NCBI RefSeq assembly: GCF_020176715.1
Contig: NZ_JAIVMF010000001.1
Span: forward strand, 372,001 to 436,000
Length of the DNA: 64,000 nucleotides
DNA from: Stappia stellulata
Lineage (GTDB): Bacteria; Pseudomonadota; Alphaproteobacteria; Rhizobiales; Stappiaceae
Reading direction: 5' to 3'
The notes under the pieces were generated by a model. The model made no database searches. It was not told where the DNA came from and saw nothing but the letters and a program-made list of their open reading frames with translations. A program made the position numbers and the translations under genes. This document shows, in pieces, positions 28,901 to 35,840 of this stretch; position 1 is the stretch's first letter, and every line of letters begins with the position of its first letter.

Positions 28901-30476
28901 GCCCTTCGGCCGGTTCCTGGAACTCGGCAAGCGCGATTTCTACGGAAACACCCATCTCGGCCTGCGGCCGTTCCGCCAGAACCTCAGCTATTTCGGCATA
29001 GATGCGGACCAGTTGCTCGTCCACCAGCCGGATCTGGCGCAGCGTCTTCTGAGCGAGGTCATGGAACTCTTCGACACGGGCGCGCTTCACACGCTTCCCT
29101 ACCGGACGTTCCGGGCGGATGATGCCGTCGCGGCCTTCCGGCTGATGCAGCAGGCCGGCCATATCGGCAAGATCGTGATCTCGCCGCCGCAGGAGCCGCC
29201 CTCCCCCGTCGCGCCGGCGCTCGCCCCCGTTCGCCTGGACCCGGAGCGGGCCCATGTCGTCGTCGGCGGTTTCGGCGGCTTCGGAGCGGAGCTGATCCGG
29301 CGGCTCGCCGATATGGGCGCACGCGAGATCGCCGTCCTGTCGCGTCGCGGCGAGCAGGCCGATGGCGCGGCTGAGCTGATCGCCGAGTTGGGCTCCCGCA
29401 ACGTCCGGGTCACGCCCCACGCCTGCGATGCCTCCGACGAAACCGCCGTGGCCGGCGCGCTTGCCCGCATCCGCGCTGCAAGCGGCGGTCTTGCCGGCGT
29501 CTATCACACGGCCATGGTGCTGGAAGATACGCTGATCGCGAACCTGAGCGAAGACGCCCTGCGCAAGGTGCTTGCACCCAAGGTGCGCGGCGCCGAACTG
29601 CTCGACCGGCTGACGCGTGAAGACGACCTGCAGCAGTTCGTGCTGTTTTCCTCCGCGACAACGCTGGTCGGCAATCCGGGTCAGGCCAATTACGTTGCCG
29701 CCAACGGCTATCTCGAGGGGCTTTCCGCCAAACGTCGGGCGGAGGGTCTGCCCGCCCTTGCCGTGGCCTGGGGGGCAATCTCCGACGCGGGCTATCTGGC
29801 GCGCAATGCCGAGGTCGGCGACAAGCTCGCCCGCAAGCTCGGACGGCACGCGCTCACCGCACGCGAGGCGCTGGACGGGCTCGCCGCCCTGATGAGCGAC
29901 GCCCAGACAGACGTCCGACAGGCGGCCACCGGCTATGCCCGCATCGACTGGGCCGCAGCGCGGCGCGACCTCGCGCTTCTCGCCACGCCCTATGCCGAAC
30001 GCCTCGGCATCGAGACCACGGAAGGCGCCGGAGGCGAAGCTGCGGCGATCGATCTCGCCAGCCTGCTCGACGGGCTCGACCGCCCGGCGGCGATTGCCCG
30101 GATCTGTCAGTTGCTCGCCGTGGAGATCGGCCGCATCCTGCGCATCGGCGAGGAGGAAATCGATCCGGCCCGCCCGCTTGCGGATGTCGGCATGGATTCC
30201 CTCATGGCGCTGGAACTCAGGATGGCGGCCGAACGCCAGTTCGGCATCGACATTCCGTTGATGTCGCTGGCAAACGGCGCGACACTGGCCGACATGGCCG
30301 CACGGATTGTCGATCAGGTGCAATCGGGATCCCGCGACGGCGACGGCCTGTCCGACGAGGCGCAAAGAAATGCGATGCAGCATCTTGGAGATGACGCGTT
30401 CGCCAGCAGCGAGGACATGGCCGATGTCGCCGCCCGGATCGAAGAAAAGACCAAGGACGTGAGGAGCCTTTTGTGA
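22905..30476 (+). CDS. rkpA: Type I polyketide/fatty acid synthase, RkpA-like (KS-AT-DH-psiMT-ER-KR-ACP)
   Basis: A 2523-residue fully reducing synthase. Ketosynthase: DTACSSSL with Cys176, EAHGTGT with His307, NVGHLE with His345. Acyltransferase: GHSVGEVAAAW with Ser615, YPFHSALVDP with His719. Dehydratase: AGHKVEEAVVFP with His916 and HPALADAGFHG with Asp1079. Residues about 1230-1530 look like a degenerate methyltransferase whose glycine-rich loop is lost (VAVLFVGSRRAR). Enoylreductase: GGAGGVGLAAIQIAKH near 1917. Ketoreductase: GGFGGFGAELIRR near 2117 and NYVAANGY near 2262. Carrier domain: GMDSLMAL with Ser2432. No thioesterase follows; the next gene overlaps by four bases and encodes an oxoamine synthase. 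ATG at 22905 follows GAGAGAAG. Domain order matches Sinorhizobium RkpA, implicated in capsule lipid-carrier synthesis; the acyl product is inferred. Confidence 0.88.
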   Translation: MSLRAHNTIISGFAGRLPGAESVDAFWQVLKDGRCTVTKVGADRFDSRSFIHPDPATPGRSATFAAGQIDDVWGFDANFFGISPREAVQIDPQQRLLLQVVWEAIEDAGLKASDLAGSNTGVYVGASALDYHQRLLFDMPAVDIQTMTGNTLSIVANRISYIFDLRGPSFTLDTACSSSLVALHQAVAAIESGQVETAIVAGVNLLLSPFSFIGFSRASMLSSQGLCRAFDASGDGYVRSEGAVALVLRRDAPGVAARARILASGINADGRTAGLSLPSSPAQTSLLRSIYDDLDISADDLAFIEAHGTGTQVGDPAEANALGQVIGQARGTVLPIGSAKTNVGHLEPVSGLVGVLKSILALQNRLLPRSLHFETPNPNIDFAALNLSVASDPLPLSGEVSRQLAGINSFGFGGTNAHTVIGEVAPRPEPASRIADDAPLVVSARSEAALRALAGRYAALHAQPDVAAGTVADAAIRTRDLHDHRLVVLGDGATKRAALEAFASGENDPAAVAGRSLAQRGGLAFAFSGNGAQWAGMGQQAYQSDKTFREAFEAVDRHFMAVSGWSLVTMLFSADLDQEIGRTEIAQPMLFTLQVAIVTALEKRGIVPDMVVGHSVGEVAAAWCAGMLDLPTATRIIHVRSTQQEFVRHLGSMAALLLPEADARAAIASSALPGLEISAINSPRSVTVSGPSDSIDAFARHARANRWALRKLDIAYPFHSALVDPIEAPLRDALGAIPSSPARRGFFSSVHPDAETVTPDATYWWDNVRQPVRFSQAVENMAGAGAGVVVEIGPRPLLATYLRDTFSAAGASAAVVTSFDKPSEKLPTAEALDPVAARIVVAGALPDADLYVGPQGAGLPALPHYPWQNTPFSFAETDERILGSCNWPLAGQRLKPDGCEWFNLIDAELHPFLAGHKVEEAVVFPAAGFVEIGLRAALEWTGQAAAELHDMDILRPLVLDPGKPQETRVRLSADDRMIEICARPRLSGAEWSLHARAGFRTPAAPPEAPDPASAAPDGLRISHDTIYEMTRAHGLGYGEAFRLADHADIVNERTAVLALRPASNEDASRPFSLHPALADAGFHGLFALLSTHEKNQTGGGFLPVRTGTAELFAPSAHPASVVITIERASPRSILASFLYLDADGAPVARLSGVRFKAVHFHLDQAGPVSAYRVEARLLAGSDTPLGLACETIAARARAAGLVAEADAGFSPSDDRLLLDALARSVVHACLFEVLGRDPVSPALAVETGRIHDAARPFVAHFLQELALHDLTQEADGQWQVTPPDPALSATTLLNMLFEMSNPHGVEAALLARLARDLPALLRAGLPDTASTFATAALLEAYRHESPANAALEAPLLALADDVLASLPDDRPVAVLFVGSRRARLAAAISERLDAHTAQLTVTDTASAQLDRLQRQWRGRPDTRFVAADDADLPQAGGYDIVFACDSLGHAGSVRLTDLKRLMASGGQLIAVERAPSLAFDLILGCGRDWWSADADEAAAPASLRSAEEWEPALRAAGYVSAIARPLETGLADAMLVLATAPAAGLADIPEETEAQDRRRMLILCDADGPGRAVAGALQATLGASGIDASLAVPGSATRRVSDRDWSLDLDDAAAWTENADLAEAAGHGVIDLFGAFAPAGNAYEAGARRLWGLTRLLQGRARIGQPLLIVAPEGAQAAALGRAPDPVQAGVWAYGRVAINEFPETEIRLLDIRRDLDPSTAALRIATQVIRPDAEREIVLDGDRRLGLRLERVPPAVLQDPDAPRLDGICLDIAQQGSLDRLAWKPTARKAPTGSEVEIAVGAAGLNFRDVMWALGLLPEEALEDGFAGPTLGMECCGEVVRVGPQARSIKPGDRVIAFAPACFSSHVLVSETGCVAAPEGIGDAAAATIPVAFLTSYYALIHLAGLRAGESVLIHGGAGGVGLAAIQIAKHAGATVFATAGSPEKRALLEGLGVDHVLDSRSLAFAGEVMRITQGKGVDVVLNSLFGEAMERSLSVLRPFGRFLELGKRDFYGNTHLGLRPFRQNLSYFGIDADQLLVHQPDLAQRLLSEVMELFDTGALHTLPYRTFRADDAVAAFRLMQQAGHIGKIVISPPQEPPSPVAPALAPVRLDPERAHVVVGGFGGFGAELIRRLADMGAREIAVLSRRGEQADGAAELIAELGSRNVRVTPHACDASDETAVAGALARIRAASGGLAGVYHTAMVLEDTLIANLSEDALRKVLAPKVRGAELLDRLTREDDLQQFVLFSSATTLVGNPGQANYVAANGYLEGLSAKRRAEGLPALAVAWGAISDAGYLARNAEVGDKLARKLGRHALTAREALDGLAALMSDAQTDVRQAATGYARIDWAAARRDLALLATPYAERLGIETTEGAGGEAAAIDLASLLDGLDRPAAIARICQLLAVEIGRILRIGEEEIDPARPLADVGMDSLMALELRMAAERQFGIDIPLMSLANGATLADMAARIVDQVQSGSRDGDGLSDEAQRNAMQHLGDDAFASSEDMADVAARIEEKTKDVRSLL

Positions 30477-31867
30477 GCCGCGAGGGCGACACACCATCCG
30501 GTGCCGGACACCGCCGCGACCTGATGGCAAGCCTTCGGGCCAGCCACGAGGCCGCGCGCGGCCGCAAGCCCGCGCCCCGGGCGGACCGGGCGGCAAAAAC
30601 CCCGCCGCCGGTCACGGCGTTCGACTTTTCAAAGCTTCCAGCCTTTCGCCAGTTGAGCATGCACCGCGCGGCCGCCGACATGATCGGCCTGGAGAACCCC
30701 TTCTTTCAGCCGCATGACGGCATCGCCGGCGCCACCACCTGCATCGACGGCGTGGAGCACGACAATTTCGCCTCCTACAACTACCTTGGCCTGAACGGCC
30801 ATCCCGAGGTCAATGCCGCGGCGCTCCAGGCTCTAGAGACCTATGGCACGAGCGCGTCCGCCAGCCGTGTGGTTGCCGGCGAACGCCCGATCCATCGCGC
30901 CCTCGAGACACGTCTGGCCGCGCTGCACGGCGTGGAGGATGCGGTCGTGATGGTGAGCGGCCATGCCACCAATGTCACCACCATCGGCCATCTGCTCTCG
31001 TCGAGCGACCTCATCGTCACCGATGCGCTGGTGCACAATTCGATCAGCGAGGGCGCGCGCCTGTCCGGCGCCGCGCGGATGAACTTCCCGCATGGCGACC
31101 TCGACGCCCTGGAACGCCTGCTCACCGACCAGCGTCACAAGTTCGAACGGGTGCTGATCGCGGCGGAGGGCATCTACAGCATGGACGGGGATTTCCCCGA
31201 CCTGCCGCGGCTGATCCGCATCAAGCAGATGTTCGACGCCTGGCTTCTGGTCGACGAAGCCCATTCCGCCGGCGTGATGGGCACCAGGGGACGCGGCATC
31301 GCCGAGCATTTCGGCGTCGACCCTACGGCCGTGGAAATGTGGATGGGCACGCTGTCGAAGACGTTTTCCGCCTGCGGCGGATATATCGCCGGCTCGAAGG
31401 CGCTGTGCGACTACCTGCGCGCGACCGCGCCCGGCTTCGTCTTCTCCGTCGGGCTTTCGCCACCGCTTGCCGCCGCAGCCCTTGCCTCGCTCGACATCAT
31501 GGACCGCGAGCCGGACCGTCTGCGCCGGCTTGCCGCGAACGGACACCGCTTCCTGGCGCGCGCGAAAAACGCCGGTCTCGACACCGGCCCGAGCGCCGGG
31601 TTCAGCGTCATTCCCGTCATCGTCGGCGATTCCATCGGCGCGGTCACGCTGTGCAACCGGCTGCTAAAGCGCGGCATCAACGCGCTGCCGATCGTCTTTC
31701 CCGCCGTTGCGGAGAAATCCGCGCGCATCCGCTTCTTCATCACCAGCGAGCATTCCGACGCGCAGATCGACCGCGCGGTCGATGCCACGGCCGAAGAACT
31801 CGCCGCCATCCGGCAGAAAAACACCCGGTTTTCCGACCTCGTCAGAAACGGATCCGCGCCGGAGTAG
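30473..31867 (+). CDS. rkpG: PLP-dependent alpha-oxoamine synthase (RkpG/BioF/SPT-like)
   Basis: A fold-type I PLP enzyme that condenses an acyl thioester with an amino acid, releasing CO2; 464 residues. Landmarks: YNYLGLNGHPEV, GTSASASRVVAGERPIHRAL (start of the substrate channel), the PLP-stacking region GHATNVTTIGHLL, DEAHSAGVMG, and the Schiff-base Lys in GTLSKTFSACGGYIAG. A basic N-terminal extension of about 50 residues precedes the catalytic core. The GTG start overlaps the synthase stop (GTGA) with AGGAG upstream, indicating coupled translation. The likely role, by analogy with RkpA/RkpG, is to take the acyl chain from the synthase carrier domain and form an amino-ketone lipid. The amino-acid partner is unknown. 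Confidence 0.87.
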   Translation: MSREGDTPSGAGHRRDLMASLRASHEAARGRKPAPRADRAAKTPPPVTAFDFSKLPAFRQLSMHRAAADMIGLENPFFQPHDGIAGATTCIDGVEHDNFASYNYLGLNGHPEVNAAALQALETYGTSASASRVVAGERPIHRALETRLAALHGVEDAVVMVSGHATNVTTIGHLLSSSDLIVTDALVHNSISEGARLSGAARMNFPHGDLDALERLLTDQRHKFERVLIAAEGIYSMDGDFPDLPRLIRIKQMFDAWLLVDEAHSAGVMGTRGRGIAEHFGVDPTAVEMWMGTLSKTFSACGGYIAGSKALCDYLRATAPGFVFSVGLSPPLAAAALASLDIMDREPDRLRRLAANGHRFLARAKNAGLDTGPSAGFSVIPVIVGDSIGAVTLCNRLLKRGINALPIVFPAVAEKSARIRFFITSEHSDAQIDRAVDATAEELAAIRQKNTRFSDLVRNGSAPE

Positions 31868-31877
31868 GCGACGCGCC

Positions 31878-33032
31878 TCACAAGCCGATCTTGCGACCGA
31901 CCCAGGACGCGTGCTGGCGTATCAGGCGGACGAGCCCGTAAAGCGGGTCGGCGCGTTGCGCCACCAGCCGGTCGATCAGCACCTCCGGCGGACAGGGTTG
32001 CATCGTCTTCGGGTCGAGGGTGACGGGATAGTCGACCAGCGCGACATGGACGAGGGTGTCGAGATCGAGGCGAATGTCGCGTCGCGGCATCGGTGTCAGG
32101 TCCTCGGTGAGGCCCCAGCCGGCATAGAACGGCATGCCATGCACGGTGACCGGCGTATCACGAAGCAGGGCCTCGAAGCCCGTCAGCGATGAAAACGTCT
32201 CCACGCGATCGACCGCCTCGATCAAGCCGACAATATCGCCGTCACCGGCGACATGATCGGCAAACTGGCGCAACACGTCGGCCTCCAGCCGGCCGGCGCG
32301 CAGACGGGCCGCAACATCGGGATGCGGCTTGTAGACGATCCAGGCGTCAGGATTGCGCGCCCTCACCTGCCGCAGGAGCTCGAGATTGACGTTGTCGCAG
32401 CCGGCGCAATCGATCGTGGCGCTCAGCGAGCGCCGCACACCGGCGTCATCGGCCACCTGACCGGGCACAAGGATCGCCTCGCGCGCCGACGGCCGTGGCA
32501 GCGCCGGACCCGGCCGGCCGACGTTGTATTTGGTCAGCCTCGCCGCGACGATGCGCCGTCTGAGCTCCGCCGCTCTCGCCCGCTCGTCCGGGTCCAGCCG
32601 ACGCGTCCGCAACAGATGCTCCATCCGGCTTTCGCGGGTGGCGTCGAAATAAATGCCCAGATCATCGAAGGCGAGTGCTGACCCGCGCGCAAGCCCGGCG
32701 CCAAGCCCGACGGAGCGCAGAAAGCCGTCTTCGATCCGCCAGAGCTCCACACCGGCCTCGCTGGCCAATTGCTCCTCGACGGAGGACACGGCGGCCGCCC
32801 AGCCAAGCACACGCCCGCCCCGCACGCGGGCCGCGTCTATCGCCGACCTTGCATCGTCACAAAAGCTGAGCGGATGTTCTTCGCTCCCGAAGGCGGCGGC
32901 AATCGCCCTGTGATTCCAGGGCTTCGCACCGAAGCAAAAGGCCGGACGGTCCGCTAGGGCATCCCGCCGCCGCAGCGCGTCGCGCGCCACGCGGTCACCT
33001 GTCATGTCGGGATCGCCCAACCCATGGGTCAC
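31878..33032 (-). CDS. KpsC-like capsule glycosyltransferase, single domain
   Basis: About 384 residues of the KpsC/LipA family, whose enteric members are retaining beta-Kdo transferases building the lipid-linked capsule primer. Motifs: WRIEDGFLRSVGLGAGL, LTKYNVGRPGP, ILVPGQVADDAGVRRS, WIVYKPHPDVAA, SLTGFEALLRDTPVTVHGMPF (split), FYAGWGLTED. E. coli KpsC has two such domains in about 675 residues; only one is present. Start choice is uncertain: GTG at 33032 has GGAGG about ten bases upstream, and ATG at 33005 is an alternative. It converges on the oxoamine synthase gene with only 10 bp between stops and is last in the minus-strand kps run. Rhizobial RkpJ belongs to this family. Confidence 0.87.
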   Translation of the reverse strand: MTHGLGDPDMTGDRVARDALRRRDALADRPAFCFGAKPWNHRAIAAAFGSEEHPLSFCDDARSAIDAARVRGGRVLGWAAAVSSVEEQLASEAGVELWRIEDGFLRSVGLGAGLARGSALAFDDLGIYFDATRESRMEHLLRTRRLDPDERARAAELRRRIVAARLTKYNVGRPGPALPRPSAREAILVPGQVADDAGVRRSLSATIDCAGCDNVNLELLRQVRARNPDAWIVYKPHPDVAARLRAGRLEADVLRQFADHVAGDGDIVGLIEAVDRVETFSSLTGFEALLRDTPVTVHGMPFYAGWGLTEDLTPMPRRDIRLDLDTLVHVALVDYPVTLDPKTMQPCPPEVLIDRLVAQRADPLYGLVRLIRQHASWVGRKIGL

Positions 33033-33057
33033 AATCGGCTCATCCTCCACGCCATGC

Positions 33058-34344
33058 TCACAACCGGATGCCGAGCGCTCTGGCGCGCTCAAGCCGCGGC
33101 GGCGGACCCGCCAGTTCGGGCGGAACCGGCTCCGTCGAGAGCAATCGCGCCGTCATGCCCTCAACCGCCTCCTGGAGACCGCCGCGATTATGGATCGTAC
33201 CGCGCACCTGGGTACAGGCCGCAATCGCCGTCAAGAAAGCCGCGACCCGGGCACGGTCCGGCGGTTGCGGCGCGACCCAGAATGTCTCCAGCTCTCCCTG
33301 ATGGGTGAGACCGGGACCGTCGTAGATTGCCGGCGCAAGCGGCTTGACCGGGCGACCGGCGCGCAGCGCATCGAGGCCGACGGTCGAATTGACCGTCACC
33401 ACACCCTCCGCGCGGGCCATCAGCGCCGCCAGATCCCCGCCATCCAGGAACACGGCCCTGTCGCCAAGCCCAAGGTCCCGCGCCCTGTCCGCGATCTCTG
33501 TGGCCCAGTCGATCCAGCCGTTGTCGAGCGGATGCGACTTGATCGCCAGCCGCGCGTCCCGCGGCGCATGCCGGGCGAAAGACGCCATGACGACCTGCAG
33601 GGCATCGCGCACGGAGCCATAGGGCGACTGCGCGACGATCTGATAATCGCCTTCCATCTGCAACGGAAGCAGGAAGAGCGGGGCATGACTGCCAAGCAGC
33701 GCCTGCTGACGGGCCTTTGCCATGTGGGCGCGGGCCGATGCGCCCGCCAGCCGGCGCAGCCAGAGTGTATAGTCGAGCAACGGCGACATCGGCGTGTGCC
33801 GGCGGTGATGGGGAAAGAACAACCACCCGAGCGCCACATTGGGCAGGTGGTAGCTCACGTCCTGCCAGGCCTCCAGCGCGAAGGAGGCCGGATGGCGCGG
33901 CGCAATATCCACCTCCCCGGCCCGCGCCTGCAAACGGGCGACGGCATCAGGGTCGACGGGAAAGCGGCTCGACACCCCGAGCCCGCCGCGCTCCAGCGTC
34001 ATGAAGCCTGGCCGGATGAGGCCAAGCTCGCTCACATGCACGGTGATACCGAGACGCTCCGCCGCGATCACGGCCTGACGGTGATAGGGCCGCGTGTCTC
34101 CGTGCATCACCAGGTCGCTCACGCCCGCGCGCTCGAGCCGGTCGGCGATCCAGTTCGGCCAGTCCTCGAACCGTCCGCGGTAGGAGAGCGTTTCCGGACC
34201 GTGCCAATGCAGCCAGTCGCCAACGCAAAAGTTGATCCGCAAAACCTTGTGGCCAGCCGTCGTCAGCGCGCTACCGATGCGCCGGTAGAGCGGAGAGAGC
34301 GGCCCCTGCAGGAACAGGAAGCACCGCCTATCCGCGCCACGCAC
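33058..34344 (-). CDS. KpsS-like capsule polysaccharide biosynthesis protein (copy 2)
   Basis: A 428-residue KpsS-family protein. Motifs: FLFLQGPLSPLYRRIGSAL, VLRINFCVGDWLHW, LSYRGRFEDWPNWIA, DLVMHGDTRPYHRQA, LGLIRPGFMTLE, IKSHPLDNGW and VTVNSTVGLDALRAGRPVK. In enteric bacteria KpsS adds the first Kdo to the lipid acceptor. The GTG start at 34344 has GGAGG seven bases upstream and overlaps the end of the preceding KpsS-like gene by 17 bp. The two copies are clearly paralogous but diverged. Where copy 1 has YENGYLRPDWIT, this one has SELGLIRPGFMT, so acceptor preference may differ. Confidence 0.87.
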   Translation of the reverse strand: MRGADRRCFLFLQGPLSPLYRRIGSALTTAGHKVLRINFCVGDWLHWHGPETLSYRGRFEDWPNWIADRLERAGVSDLVMHGDTRPYHRQAVIAAERLGITVHVSELGLIRPGFMTLERGGLGVSSRFPVDPDAVARLQARAGEVDIAPRHPASFALEAWQDVSYHLPNVALGWLFFPHHRRHTPMSPLLDYTLWLRRLAGASARAHMAKARQQALLGSHAPLFLLPLQMEGDYQIVAQSPYGSVRDALQVVMASFARHAPRDARLAIKSHPLDNGWIDWATEIADRARDLGLGDRAVFLDGGDLAALMARAEGVVTVNSTVGLDALRAGRPVKPLAPAIYDGPGLTHQGELETFWVAPQPPDRARVAAFLTAIAACTQVRGTIHNRGGLQEAVEGMTARLLSTEPVPPELAGPPPRLERARALGIRL

Positions 34345-35725
34345 GCCACCACCTCCCGGTCTTGCCGCGCGCGTCGATCTCGTCCGCGAAGGTCACCGGA
34401 AGGCCGAGGGCGCGGGCACGCGCGATCCGCGGCGCCGGACCGGCATCGCAGCCCGGCCGGTTGATCGTCCCCGCCGCGATCCGCTCGGCCAGCTTGTCCG
34501 CCGCCGCCGCCTTTCCGCTGCGCGTGTAGAAGTTGCCCTGGATCTGGATGGCATGCGCCATCAGCCGCTGAACGGCCTGATAGGTATCTGCGTCCGGCGC
34601 CTGCGGCGTGCGCCAGAAGCGGTCCAGCGGCAGCTGGCAGGTCAACCCGGGCAGATCGTAGACGGCCATGCCGAGCACCTTCACCGGACAGCCGACCTTG
34701 ACCGCATGCAGTCCGGTTGTGCTGTTGACCATGACGGCCCCGGCTGCATGTTTCAGCAAGGTGACGAGATTGCCCCCGTCGACCAGATGGACCCGGCGCT
34801 TGATGCCATGCCTGCGCGCCAGCCGGCGCACGATCTTGCCCCAGGCCTCGATGCCCTGATCCATCGGATGCAGCTTCACGACGAGTTGGGCGGCGGGATG
34901 CGCATGCCTGGCGAAAGACGCGAACACCTCGTCGAGCGCGTCGCTCAGATGGTCGTATTGCGCATTGTAGCGAAGCTGGTAGTCGCTCTGCATCTGCAGC
35001 GGGAAGATGAAGCAGGGGCAATCCGACTCGATCAGGTCGTCGATCAGGATGGTCGCGATCCGGTCTCTGCGGCGGGCAAGCAGCACGCGCGGCAGCGTCA
35101 TCACATACTCAAACAGCGGATGATAGATCTTGTCGGCGTCGAAGTGCGGAAACACAAGAAAATCAAAGGCGTTCAACAGGTTGTAGACCACCTCATGTGC
35201 CGCTTCCAGCCAGAAGACATTGCGGAAGCGTTCGGTCATGTCGACGGGAGGAAGAGCGCGGGCGGCGGTCTTGATCGTCTCGACGTCGTCGGGAAACAGT
35301 GAGCGAACGGACATTCCGTCGAGCTCGGCGGTGATCCAGTCGGGTCTCAGGTAGCCGTTTTCATAGGCCACCGCGCGCACGCCAAGCCGATGCGCGACCT
35401 CCAGCGCCGCCGAGTGATAGGGAAACCGGTCCTGGTAGAACACGACATCGGTCACGCCCTGTTCGACCAGATAGCGCTCAAGAAACGCCGGCCAGTCCGC
35501 CAGGCTGCCCCGATAGTTCACGCAACGCCGATCGTGCCACAGCAGCCAGTCGGCAAGGCTGAGATTGATCCGCAGGGTCCTGTGGCCGAGCGCCTCGAGC
35601 GCATCGGCGACGCGCCGCGGAAAGTCGGACGGCGGCCCTTGCAGAAACAGCACGACACGAGCCGGCACCCGCGACTGCGGCGCGCGGCCTGACGTCTCGC
35701 GTTCGTTATCTCGGTCTTCGGTCAT
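34328..35725 (-). CDS. KpsS-like capsule polysaccharide biosynthesis protein (copy 1)
   Basis: A 465-residue KpsS-family protein: VVLFLQGPPSDFPRRVADAL, LRINLSLADWLLWH, VNYRGSLADWPAFLE, DVVFYQDRFPYHSAA, YENGYLRPDWITAELDG, FIFPLQMQSDYQLRYNAQY, VVKLHPMDQGIEAW and MVNSTTGLHAVKVGCPVKVLG. The predicted role is transfer of a first sugar (Kdo in E. coli) to a capsule lipid anchor at the cytoplasmic face of the inner membrane. It starts at ATG 35725 close behind GGGGA. It is 115 bp downstream of the export lipoprotein gene and overlaps the second copy, so export protein, KpsS, KpsS and KpsC form one transcription unit. Confidence 0.87.
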   Translation of the reverse strand: MTEDRDNERETSGRAPQSRVPARVVLFLQGPPSDFPRRVADALEALGHRTLRINLSLADWLLWHDRRCVNYRGSLADWPAFLERYLVEQGVTDVVFYQDRFPYHSAALEVAHRLGVRAVAYENGYLRPDWITAELDGMSVRSLFPDDVETIKTAARALPPVDMTERFRNVFWLEAAHEVVYNLLNAFDFLVFPHFDADKIYHPLFEYVMTLPRVLLARRRDRIATILIDDLIESDCPCFIFPLQMQSDYQLRYNAQYDHLSDALDEVFASFARHAHPAAQLVVKLHPMDQGIEAWGKIVRRLARRHGIKRRVHLVDGGNLVTLLKHAAGAVMVNSTTGLHAVKVGCPVKVLGMAVYDLPGLTCQLPLDRFWRTPQAPDADTYQAVQRLMAHAIQIQGNFYTRSGKAAAADKLAERIAAGTINRPGCDAGPAPRIARARALGLPVTFADEIDARGKTGRWWRAWRG

Positions 35726-35840
35726 CTTTCCCCGGCCGCGAGAGGGACCGTCGCCTGGACGCCCGTGGCGAAGGGTCCGCCGCCCGCGGCGGAACCAACC
35801 GTTTTTTAAATGATCCGCGAGGCAGGTATTCAACCGGAAA

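Noticed and set aside
26955-30596. About 1210-codon minus-strand open frame under the synthase gene
   Set aside because: It is antisense to the ER-KR-ACP part of the synthase, and the translated sequence shows no domain.
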